Positions 1 to 6,226 of a stretch of DNA of 6,511 nt are shown piece after piece. The notes under the pieces are model-generated. The model did not search any database and was not told the DNA's origin. It saw nothing but the letters and a program-made list of their open reading frames with translations. A program made the position numbers and the translations under genes. The stretch spans positions 1-6,511 of the forward strand of contig NZ_CALJAH010000472.1 in the NCBI RefSeq assembly GCF_938028185.1, in the 5' to 3' direction. The number at the start of each line of letters is the position of its first letter. The first letter of the stretch is position 1. The DNA is from an uncultured Cardiobacterium sp. (GTDB lineage Bacteria > Pseudomonadota > Gammaproteobacteria > Cardiobacteriales > Cardiobacteriaceae).

Positions 1-186
1 TGCTCGATGTGTCTGGCGATGAACGCCGACCGCATTCCAGCGGGCAAGCGCTGCGCCTCCACCTCGAACCGCAATTTTGAAGGGCGGCAAGGACAGGGCG
101 CGCGCACCCATCTGGTCAGCCCGGCAATGGCAGCCGCAGCGGCGGTTGCCGGGCGCTTTGTTGATGTGCGGGAGTGGTTGGCATGA
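1..186 (+). CDS. leuC: 3-isopropylmalate dehydratase large subunit, 3' end only
   Basis: Only the last 61 codons are present; the gene enters from the left edge. LeuC pairs with LeuD to form the isopropylmalate isomerase, which interconverts 2- and 3-isopropylmalate in leucine synthesis using a [4Fe-4S] cluster. The fragment opens with CSMCLAMNADR, and its two cysteines correspond to the two closely spaced cluster ligands of the family (C407 and C410 in E. coli). It continues with the hallmark CASTSNRNFEGRQG and THLVSPAMAAAAAV stretches. The distance from the CxxC to the stop is about the same as in E. coli LeuC, so the C-terminus is complete. The TGA stop (184-186) overlaps the leuD start as ATGA. 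The cytoplasmic role is known for the family; the identification is near certain from the motifs. Confidence 0.97.
   Translation, partial: CSMCLAMNADRIPAGKRCASTSNRNFEGRQGQGARTHLVSPAMAAAAAVAGRFVDVREWLA
171..174 (+). promoter_or_regulatory. Ribosome binding site of leuD
   Basis: GGAG lies 8 bases before the ATG at 183. It decides the start: an upstream in-frame GTG at 174 overlaps this very motif and has nothing comparable upstream. The leuD family also begins with MKAF-like residues rather than MVGMKAF. Confidence 0.7.
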
Positions 187-809
187 AGGCGTTTACCGTT
201 GAACGCGGCGTATTAGCGCCGCTCTTTCGCAGCAATATCGACACCGACGCGATTTTGCCGAAGCAGTATTTGAAGCTCATCAGCAAGACGGGTTTCGGTC
301 AGTATCTTTTCGATGACTGGCGCTATCTGCCCGACCGCGTCCCCGACCCGGCGTTTATCCTCAACGAAGCGCGTTACCAGGGGGCGAAATTCCTGCTCGC
401 CGGGGCGAATTTCGGCTGCGGTTCCTCGCGTGAACACGCGGTGTGGGCGCTCGATGAATACGGCTTCCGCGCCATCATCGCGCCATCGTTCGGCGACATC
501 TTCTATAGCAACTGCTTCAAAAACGGCGTGCTGCCCGCGCAAGTCAGCGCCGCCGACGCCGAAGCGCTGCTCGCGGCGACGCAGGCGGCGGAGACGGCGG
601 AGACGGTGTCGATTGAAGTCAATCTGGACACGCAGACCATCCAATGCGGGGCGGCGAGTTACCCGTTTACAATTGATAGCTTCCGCAAACACTCGCTGTA
701 TCATGGCCTCGACGACATCGGGCAAACGCTGCAACACGCCGACGCTATTCGCGCCTTTGAAGCGCGGCACCGGCAACAATTTCCCTGGCTTTTCAAGGAG
801 CAAACATGA
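183..809 (+). CDS. leuD: 3-isopropylmalate dehydratase small subunit
   Basis: This is the small, swivel-domain subunit of isopropylmalate isomerase. It completes the active site made with LeuC and acts in the cytoplasm at the second step of leucine synthesis. The 208-residue product is about the usual length (E. coli 201). Visible signatures are NIDTDAILPKQ (residues 18-28), the substrate-binding NFGCGSSREHA loop (77-87), IAPSFGDIFYSN (99-110), the C-terminal TIDSFRKH (163-170), and GLDDIGQTLQHADAI (175-189). I chose ATG 183 over GTG 174 because of the ribosome binding site at 171-174. The gene overlaps leuC by four bases (183-186) and leuB by four bases (806-809), indicating coupled translation within a leuCDB operon. 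A short in-frame duplication (Ala-Glu-Thr twice, residues 136-141) sits in the variable linker and should not affect catalysis. I see no missing key residues. Confidence 0.97.
   Translation: MKAFTVERGVLAPLFRSNIDTDAILPKQYLKLISKTGFGQYLFDDWRYLPDRVPDPAFILNEARYQGAKFLLAGANFGCGSSREHAVWALDEYGFRAIIAPSFGDIFYSNCFKNGVLPAQVSAADAEALLAATQAAETAETVSIEVNLDTQTIQCGAASYPFTIDSFRKHSLYHGLDDIGQTLQHADAIRAFEARHRQQFPWLFKEQT
588..605 (+). repeat. 9-bp in-frame tandem duplication in leuD
   Basis: The 9-base unit GCGGAGACG occurs twice without a gap, giving Ala-Glu-Thr-Ala-Glu-Thr at LeuD residues 136-141. It lies in the variable segment between the active-site half and the C-terminal strand region. It looks like a small replication-slippage duplication tolerated by the protein. 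Confidence 0.8.
795..800 (+). promoter_or_regulatory. Ribosome binding site of leuB
   Basis: AAGGAG sits 5 bases before the leuB ATG at 806, within the last codons of leuD. It is the strongest Shine-Dalgarno match in the leucine block and supports the leuB start. Confidence 0.85.
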
Positions 810-1900
810 AAAACATCCTCCTCCTCCCCGGCGATGGCATCGGCCCGGAAATCATGGCAGAAGCGGAAAAAGTCCTGCATTTATTACAAGAACAGGCGGA
901 GCTGGCGGTCGCGCTCGATTACGCCGACCTCGGCGGTTGCGCGGTTGATGCCACGGGCGAACCCTACCCGGAAGCGACCCGCACCAAAGCCCGCGCCGCC
1001 GATGCGGTGCTGCTCGCCTGCGTCGGCGGGCCAAAATGGGACAATCTCCCGCGCGCGCAACGCCCGGAAACCGGCCTGCTCGCCATCCGCGCCGATTTGG
1101 GACTATTCGCCAACCTGCGCCCGGCACACGTCATGGACGCGCTGATAGACCGCTCCGCGCTCAAACCCGAACGGGTGCGCGGGCTGGACATCCTCATCGT
1201 GCGCGAACTCACCGGCGGCATCTACTTCGGCCAGCCGCGCGGCATCGAAACCAACGCGGCGGGCGAACGCGAGGGCTACAACACCCTGCGCTACAACGAA
1301 AGCGAAGTGCGCCGCATCGCCCGCGTCGCCTTTGAAGCGGCGCGTGGCCGGCAAAAACGCCTCTGCTCGATTGACAAAATGAACGTGCTGGAAAGCTCGC
1401 AACTGTGGCGGGAAACCGTGGAAGCCGTCGCCGCCGACTACCCCGACGTCGCGCTGACGCATATGCTGGTCGATAATGCCGCGATGCAGCTCGTGCGCGA
1501 TCCGCGCCAGTTCGACGTCATCGTCACCGGCAACCTCTTCGGCGACATCCTCTCCGACGAAGCCTCAATGCTCACCGGCTCGATTGGCCTGCTACCGTCT
1601 GCATCCTTGCGCGACGACGGCGTCGGCCTGTTTGAACCCGTACACGGCTCCGCGCCGGACATCGCCGGCAAAGGCATTGCCAACCCTTACGCGATGCTGC
1701 TCTCACTCGCCATGCTGCTGCGCCATTCACTTAAAGAAGACAGTTTGGCGTGGTTGCTGGAAAACGCCGTCAAAGAAAGCATCGCGCAGGGATACCGCAG
1801 CGCCGACATTGTTGCAGACGGGCAACAACCATACGGTACCGCCGCCATCGGCGATGCCGTCTGCAATTACCTGGAAGCAGCATTATCACGGGGTTGGTAA
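806..1900 (+). CDS. leuB: 3-isopropylmalate dehydrogenase
   Basis: LeuB oxidatively decarboxylates 3-isopropylmalate with NAD+, giving 2-oxoisocaproate, the last committed step before transamination to leucine. It is normally a cytoplasmic homodimer needing Mg2+ or Mn2+. The 364 residues match the family (E. coli 363). The beginning, LLPGDGIGPEI (6-16), is the classic N-terminus of isocitrate/isopropylmalate dehydrogenases. By family alignment, the substrate-binding arginines are Arg95, Arg105 and Arg133. Catalytic Tyr140 lies in YFGQPRG and Lys191 in DKMNVLESS. Metal ligands are Asp223 (LVDNAAMQL), Asp247 and Asp251 (GNLFGDILSDEASM). The NAD-binding loop is HGSAPDIAGKGIANP (280-294). All key residues are present, so the enzyme should be active. 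It overlaps leuD by ATGA and ends with TAA. No convincing terminator follows, so some readthrough into fimV is possible. Confidence 0.98.
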   Translation: MKNILLLPGDGIGPEIMAEAEKVLHLLQEQAELAVALDYADLGGCAVDATGEPYPEATRTKARAADAVLLACVGGPKWDNLPRAQRPETGLLAIRADLGLFANLRPAHVMDALIDRSALKPERVRGLDILIVRELTGGIYFGQPRGIETNAAGEREGYNTLRYNESEVRRIARVAFEAARGRQKRLCSIDKMNVLESSQLWRETVEAVAADYPDVALTHMLVDNAAMQLVRDPRQFDVIVTGNLFGDILSDEASMLTGSIGLLPSASLRDDGVGLFEPVHGSAPDIAGKGIANPYAMLLSLAMLLRHSLKEDSLAWLLENAVKESIAQGYRSADIVADGQQPYGTAAIGDAVCNYLEAALSRGW

Positions 1901-1908
1901 AACATTAC

Positions 1909-1936
1909 TTGCTTGTATAACAACTGCTGCTATAAT
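1909..1936 (+). promoter_or_regulatory. Probable sigma-70 promoter with extended -10, upstream of fimV
   Basis: TATAAT at 1931-1936 matches the -10 consensus exactly and is preceded by TGC (1928-1930), the extended -10 element. A weak -35 candidate, TTGCTT (1909-1914), lies 16 bases upstream and matches only half the consensus, which is common when an extended -10 is present. Transcription would begin near 1943, giving a leader of about 49 bases. The element lies in the only intergenic gap of the window, so fimV-truA-nnr probably has its own promoter, independent of the leucine operon. It was identified by eye only. Confidence 0.65.
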
Positions 1937-1959
1937 CTCAATGTTGTTTTTATGATACC

Positions 1960-1978
1960 GCCGTAGATGCAATACGGC
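1960..1978 (+). repeat. Perfect 6-bp inverted repeat in the fimV leader
   Basis: GCCGTA (1960-1965) and TACGGC (1973-1978) are exact inverted repeats separated by 7 bases. In RNA they would form a small hairpin ending two bases before the AGGAG of fimV. No T-run follows, so it is not an intrinsic terminator. It could be an mRNA-stabilising or translation-tuning stem, a protein-binding site, or chance. Confidence 0.45.
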
Positions 1979-1980
1979 TC

Positions 1981-1985
1981 AGGAG
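1981..1985 (+). promoter_or_regulatory. Ribosome binding site of fimV
   Basis: AGGAG with a 6-base spacer (CACAAA) before ATG 1992. It fixes the start, and the product then begins directly with a positively charged n-region and a hydrophobic stretch, as expected for an exported protein. Confidence 0.85.
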
Positions 1986-1991
1986 CACAAA

Positions 1992-4900
1992 ATGAACAGG
2001 AATCAAACACCTGCACGTCTGCGCCACACCGTTGCACTGGCAGTCGGTCTGGGGTGCAGCAGTGCCGCCATCTCCATCGGCCTCGGCCCTATCCACGTCA
2101 ACTCCAGCATTGGCCAGCCGATGAGCGCCACCATCCCGGTAGATGGCATGACTGCCGCTGCCGCCAAAGGTGCAACCGTTCAGCTTGCCAGCCCCGCGGC
2201 CTATCGCGCCCAGGGCGTAGAACTGCTGCCCATCCACAAAAAACTGCGCTTCAGCCTGGTACCGTCTGGCAAAGGATACGTCATCCGCGTCACCAGCACC
2301 GCCACCATCCGCGAGCCGTTCGTCAACTTCATGCTGACCATCAACAGCAACGGCAGCACCGTCACCCGCGAATACGCCGCCTTCTTTAACGCCGACCCGC
2401 TCAACCCGAACGCTGCCGAACCGATGGCCATCATCGAAAAACCGACCCTGGCGGACAGCGACAGCAAAGGCAAGAAAAAAGGCAAAAAAGACAAAGCCGA
2501 AAACAGCGAACGCGAACTGCTGCCCATCGGCGAACCCGAATCACGCAGCGCGCTGGCAGACAACCGCAAGGCGGCAAAAAGCGAGCCCGTACTGGCGAAC
2601 CCGAAAAAAGACAAAGAAAAAAACAAAAAAGACAAAGCCAAAGAAAAAGAACAACTGGCTGCGCGCAACAAGGCAGCAGCGCCCTTGCGTGCGGCCAGCG
2701 CCGACAGCGAAGGCTGGGGCGGACACGACCTTGCCACCCAACCCAAACAGGCGCGGCCGGCACTGGCCGACCGTGGCAACAACGACAACGACAACGGCGA
2801 CGGTGGCTACTCCTACTACTCCGCCTCGGTCAAACCGGGCAGCATCCCGGTGGGCAGCAAATACGGCCCGGTCAAATCAAACGAAACCCTGTTCTCCATT
2901 GCCAACGCCGCGCGTCCGTCCGAATCCGTCTCCATCCAGCAGATGATGCGCGCCATCTACGATGCCAACCGTGGCTCCTTCGCCCATAACGACATGGGCA
3001 ACCTGATGGTCGGCAGTACCCTTACCATCCCCGATCCGGGCGCCGCTGCCATGCCTGCCGCCAAAACCGAAATTGCCGACAACGGCGCCAAGGCCAAAGC
3101 GGAGGCGAAAAAAGCCGAAAAAGCGGCAAAAGACAAGGCCGATGCCGCCAAAGCCGCCGCTGCGGGCGCAGCCGCTGCCACCGCCGACAACGCGCTGGCA
3201 CAAAACGACGCTGCCGAAGCCAAAGCAGCCACCGACACCCCGGCAGTCGCCACCGAACTGGCACAAAACAACAACGCTGGCGACCAGGACAACAAAGCCG
3301 CCGCGCCCGCACCCGAGGTGGCGCAAAACGATACCCCCGCTGCCCCGGCAACTCCCGAAAATGCCGCGGAAAACGCCCCGCTGGATAGCAATGCGCTGAC
3401 CCTGGACGGTGCCGACACCCTCGTCGCCGCCAACAACCCGCAACCGAAACCGCAACCCGACGCCAGCCCCGAACCCGAACCGGTTGACCTCACCGCCGAC
3501 AACCCGGCGCCGGAAGTCGCCGCCAACGATACCCCGGCAGACACCGTTGCCGTACAACCCGAACCCGTTACCCCGCCCGCACCAGCCGAAGAAACCCCGC
3601 CGGTGGAAGTCGCCAGCAACGACGCCGCACCAGCACCGGCCGCGCCTGCTGTCGTGCCGGAAATGAAGAGCGAAACCATCGCTGCGGTTGCCCAGGAAAA
3701 ACCGGAAGACAAAATCTCCAGCGGCCTGCCGTTGCCGCTGTTGGCCGCTGCAGGCACCGGCGTTCTCGCCCTCGGTGGTGCCGCCGCCTTCATGCTCGCC
3801 AAGCGCAAACGCCGTGACGACAGCGACGAAGACAGCATCGAAGAATTTAGCGCGGCAGACATCGAGCGTCTCGCCGCCGAAATGGACAGCAGCGAAAGCC
3901 AAAAAATCGGCGACAAAGTCGGCGAAGTCAAAATCCGCAACGCCGCCCCCGCTAGCACCGACGTGGACGGACTGGAACGCTTGGATGCGCAACTCTCCGA
4001 ACTGGACGACCTCAACAAAAAATTCTCCGGTCTGCCCAAATACCGCGACGAATACGACGACGGCGAACCGCACTCCGCCGACGAACTGCCGGACGACTTC
4101 TTCAAAGACCTGGAAATCCCGGAAGACGAACCCGCCGCACCGGTCGCCGCCGTGGCAGGCAACGACCGCGCGAAACAGGAGCCGACCGCGATTGCCGTAC
4201 CGCCTGCCAGCGACAGCGACGAAGACTACGACTTCTTCAACGACCTTGAAAAACTGTCCGCCGAAGACGAGCCCGCAGCTCCGCTGAAAAACGGCAAGGA
4301 CCACACCGCCAAAGCCGAGCCGCACCTTTCCGCCGCGCCTGCTGCCGAAGCAGAAGACAGCTTTGACGACTTCCTCGCTTTTGCCAGCGAAGACGCGCCT
4401 GCCGCTAAACCGGCGGCCAAAGCCGAAGCCACCCCGGTCGCGGAAGAAAAAGACGACTTTGATGACTTCCTCTCCTTCGCCAGCGACGAAGAACCCATCG
4501 CCCAACCTGCGGCGAAAGCCGAAACCGCGCCTGTTGCCGAAGAAAAAGATAACTTTGACGACTTCCTCGCTTTCGCCGAAGAAGAACCGGCAGCACCCGC
4601 TACCAAAGCGGAAAACAAGGTAGAACACGCCGACAAAACCGCCGCCGAGCCGGAAGACGACTTCGACTTCCTCTCCTTCGCCGAAGAAGAGCCCGCTGCC
4701 CCGGCCAAACAGCCCGAAGCGGTCAAAGCCGAACCCGCTCCAGCTGCTGACGCAGGCGACGACTTCGACTTCCTCTCCTTCGCCGAAGAAGAGTCCGCTG
4801 CCCCGGTCAAACAGCCTGAACCGGCCAAAGCCGAACCCGCCCCGGCTGCCGACGCGGGCGACGATTTCGACTTCCTCTCCTTCGCCGAAGAAGAACCCTC

Positions 4901-5426
4901 CGCCCCGGCCAAACAGCCCGAAGTGGCCAAAGCCGAACCCGCGCCAAAAGCCGCAGACGATGCAAAAGAAGCCGAAAAACCGGCGGCACATCACACCGTG
5001 GTCAGCGACGCGGTCGTCATCGCCGCCGAACCTGCCGCAGAAACCCAAAGCGATGCGCTCGATTTCTTCGCGCTGGAAGACGAACCGGCACGCTCCCCCG
5101 AAGCGGCCGCCCCGGTTGCCGCCGCTGACGATGACGAAACCCTCGACTTCTTCAGCGACAACAGCAGCAACAGCGAAACTGTCGCTGCCGCCAAAGCCGA
5201 ACCGGCACCCGCTGCCAAACCTGCCCCGGCTGCCACCGTCGCCCCTGCCGCCTCGGATGCCGACGTGGACGTGGAAGCGATGGAAATCAACCTCGACATG
5301 GCGACCTCCTTCATCGTCATGGGCAAGGCAGAAAAAGCACGCTCCTGGCTGGACGAAGTCCTCGAATCCGGCAGCGAATCACAAAAAGTCCGCGCCCGCA
5401 GTATGCTGGCACAACTCGACAAATAA
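1992..5426 (+). CDS. fimV: FimV/TspA/HubP-family polar landmark and type IV pilus assembly protein
   Basis: FimV-family proteins are inner-membrane organisers that bind peptidoglycan through a LysM domain and recruit partners at the cell pole; in Pseudomonas they support type IV pilus assembly and twitching. The 1144 residues show, in order: a charged then hydrophobic N-terminus resembling a signal peptide (1-30); the FimV N-terminal domain (about 31-135, with LGPIHVNSSIGQPMSA and YVIRVTSTATIREPFVNF); a Lys-rich stretch (159-221); a LysM domain (about 288-347, with YGPVKSNETLFSIA, QQMMRAIYDANRGSF and GSTLTIP); an Ala/Pro-rich spacer (350-575); a membrane segment (about 579-603) ending in KRKRR, so the rest is cytoplasmic; an acidic region with Phe/Asp repeats (701-1054); and the conserved FimV C-terminal TPR-like domain (about 1094-1144). 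Family assignment is firm. The pilus role is inferred, since no pilus genes are in view. It has its own promoter and lies 2 bases before truA. Confidence 0.93.
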   Translation: MNRNQTPARLRHTVALAVGLGCSSAAISIGLGPIHVNSSIGQPMSATIPVDGMTAAAAKGATVQLASPAAYRAQGVELLPIHKKLRFSLVPSGKGYVIRVTSTATIREPFVNFMLTINSNGSTVTREYAAFFNADPLNPNAAEPMAIIEKPTLADSDSKGKKKGKKDKAENSERELLPIGEPESRSALADNRKAAKSEPVLANPKKDKEKNKKDKAKEKEQLAARNKAAAPLRAASADSEGWGGHDLATQPKQARPALADRGNNDNDNGDGGYSYYSASVKPGSIPVGSKYGPVKSNETLFSIANAARPSESVSIQQMMRAIYDANRGSFAHNDMGNLMVGSTLTIPDPGAAAMPAAKTEIADNGAKAKAEAKKAEKAAKDKADAAKAAAAGAAAATADNALAQNDAAEAKAATDTPAVATELAQNNNAGDQDNKAAAPAPEVAQNDTPAAPATPENAAENAPLDSNALTLDGADTLVAANNPQPKPQPDASPEPEPVDLTADNPAPEVAANDTPADTVAVQPEPVTPPAPAEETPPVEVASNDAAPAPAAPAVVPEMKSETIAAVAQEKPEDKISSGLPLPLLAAAGTGVLALGGAAAFMLAKRKRRDDSDEDSIEEFSAADIERLAAEMDSSESQKIGDKVGEVKIRNAAPASTDVDGLERLDAQLSELDDLNKKFSGLPKYRDEYDDGEPHSADELPDDFFKDLEIPEDEPAAPVAAVAGNDRAKQEPTAIAVPPASDSDEDYDFFNDLEKLSAEDEPAAPLKNGKDHTAKAEPHLSAAPAAEAEDSFDDFLAFASEDAPAAKPAAKAEATPVAEEKDDFDDFLSFASDEEPIAQPAAKAETAPVAEEKDNFDDFLAFAEEEPAAPATKAENKVEHADKTAAEPEDDFDFLSFAEEEPAAPAKQPEAVKAEPAPAADAGDDFDFLSFAEEESAAPVKQPEPAKAEPAPAADAGDDFDFLSFAEEEPSAPAKQPEVAKAEPAPKAADDAKEAEKPAAHHTVVSDAVVIAAEPAAETQSDALDFFALEDEPARSPEAAAPVAAADDDETLDFFSDNSSNSETVAAAKAEPAPAAKPAPAATVAPAASDADVDVEAMEINLDMATSFIVMGKAEKARSWLDEVLESGSESQKVRARSMLAQLDK
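3192..3632 (+). repeat. Degenerate [E/A]-[V/L]-A-x-N-[D/N] motif repeats in the FimV periplasmic spacer
   Basis: Within the Ala/Pro-rich spacer, a short motif recurs five times: ALAQNDAAEA (residues 401-410), ELAQNNNAG (422-430), EVAQNDTPA (442-450), EVAANDTPA (508-516) and EVASNDAAP (539-547). A looser relative, LVAANNPQP, lies at about 477-485. Spacing is irregular, so this is not a strict tandem array. The region lies between the LysM domain and the membrane segment and should be periplasmic and largely disordered. Function is unknown. Confidence 0.6.
4092..5153 (+). repeat. Acidic Phe-motif repeat region in the FimV cytoplasmic part
   Basis: About ten copies of a short acidic, aromatic motif followed by an Ala/Pro/Lys linker. 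Copies begin at DDFFKDLE (residue 701), YDFFNDLE (746), FDDFLAFA (791), FDDFLSFA (823), FDDFLAFA (855), FDFLSFAEEE (891), FDFLSFAEEE (925), FDFLSFAEEE (959), LDFFALED (1023) and LDFFSDN (1051). The central copies have regular periods of 32, 32, 36, 34 and 34 residues, while the outer ones are diverged. This pattern suggests expansion from the middle. The linkers carry KAEPAPAAD-like sequence. By topology the region is cytoplasmic. Confidence 0.85.
4662..4967 (+). repeat. Three tandem 102-bp direct repeats in fimV
   Basis: Units at 4662-4763, 4764-4865 and 4866-4967 each encode 34 residues starting FDFLSFAEEE. The first 29 bases of all three are identical. By hand count the first two units differ at 10 of 102 positions, mostly silent third-base changes. 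The third diverges over its last part. Since the unit is a multiple of three, gain or loss of a unit would keep the frame open. Confidence 0.9.
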
Positions 5427-5428
5427 CC

Positions 5429-6226
5429 ATGACCACACGCTATGCCGTCGGCCTTGAGTACGACGGCACGCAATATGCGGGCTGGCAGCGCCAGCCCTTT
5501 TTTGCGTCCACCATCCAGGAACAGGTCGAACGCGCCCTGGGGCAAGTCGCCGCGCACACGGTGGAAACCACCTGCGCCGGGCGCACCGACGCGGGCGTAC
5601 ACGCCACCGCGCAAATCATCCACTTCGACAGCGACGCCGTGCGCAGCGACTTCGCCTGGCTGGCAGGCGGCAACCGCTACCTGCCCGCCGACATCCGCCT
5701 GCAATGGATACAGGCCGTCCCCGCCGACTTCCACGCCCGCTACAGCGCGCGCGAACGCCACTACCGCTACCTCATCCGCCACCACGCGCAACCCTCCGCC
5801 CTGTGGGCGCACCGCTGCCACTGGCACAAAAAAGCGCTCGACGCCGTCGCGATGCACACTGCCGCGCAGGCACTCATCGGCGAACACGACTTCAGCGCCT
5901 TCCGCGCCGCCGAATGCCAGGCAAAAAGCCCGTGGCGCTACATCCGCTGCATCGACGTGCGCGAACGCGGCGGCTGGCTCGCGGTGGACATCAGCGGCAA
6001 CGCCTTCCTGCACCACATGGTGCGCAACATCGTCGGCACGCTGCTCGCCGTCGGCGATGGCCGCCGCAGCACCGCCTGGCCGGGCGAAGTCCTTGCCAGC
6101 CGTGACCGCCGCTGCGCAGGCGTCACCGCGCCCGCGCACGGGCTCTATCTCCACGGCGTCAGCTACCCGCCGGAGTACGCGCTGCCCGCCTTCCCGCCCG
6201 CCTGGATACCCGATGAATTTCAATGA
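5429..6226 (+). CDS. truA: tRNA pseudouridine synthase A (positions 38-40)
   Basis: TruA isomerises uridines 38, 39 and 40 in the anticodon arm of many tRNAs to pseudouridine, which helps reading-frame maintenance. It acts in the cytoplasm as a homodimer. The 265-residue product is close to E. coli TruA (270). Visible motifs are LEYDGTQYAGWQRQ (9-22), the catalytic loop CAGRTDAGVHA (49-59) with nucleophile Asp54, FHARYSARERHYRYLI (101-116) containing the conserved active-site Tyr112, DFSAFRA (154-160), and NAFLHHMVRNIVGTLL (191-206). All expected residues are present. ATG 5429 lies two bases after the fimV stop. There is no clear Shine-Dalgarno sequence, so translation probably depends on ribosomes finishing fimV. 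The fimV-truA order is also known in Pseudomonas aeruginosa. The last 14 bases overlap the next gene. Confidence 0.97.
   Translation: MTTRYAVGLEYDGTQYAGWQRQPFFASTIQEQVERALGQVAAHTVETTCAGRTDAGVHATAQIIHFDSDAVRSDFAWLAGGNRYLPADIRLQWIQAVPADFHARYSARERHYRYLIRHHAQPSALWAHRCHWHKKALDAVAMHTAAQALIGEHDFSAFRAAECQAKSPWRYIRCIDVRERGGWLAVDISGNAFLHHMVRNIVGTLLAVGDGRRSTAWPGEVLASRDRRCAGVTAPAHGLYLHGVSYPPEYALPAFPPAWIPDEFQ

Noticed and set aside
174..182. Upstream GTG start for leuD
   Set aside because: It overlaps the ribosome binding site itself, and the ATG at 183 fits both the family N-terminus and the ATGA overlap.
1919..1951. AACAAC / GTTGTT inverted repeat followed by a T-run, as a possible leuB terminator
   Set aside because: The stem is only 6 bp and AT-rich, with an 18-base loop, and it overlaps the promoter -10. 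It is too weak to call a terminator.
2055..2064. Possible lipobox at Cys22 of the FimV-like protein (GLGC)
   Set aside because: The -3 position is Gly and the -2 position Leu, unlike the usual Leu-Ala/Ser-Gly/Ala-Cys, so an ordinary signal peptide or uncleaved anchor is more likely.
2877..5048. Long open frame of 723 codons on the - strand, opposite fimV
   Set aside because: Its product is a low-complexity Gly/Phe/Val-rich string that mirrors the Ala/Pro/Glu/Lys codons of fimV. No domain is recognisable, and no start signal supports it. It is a shadow caused by GC-rich third positions.
5427..5428. Terminator or promoter between fimV and truA
   Set aside because: There are only two bases between stop and start, and no hairpin or promoter-like element stands out in the end of fimV.
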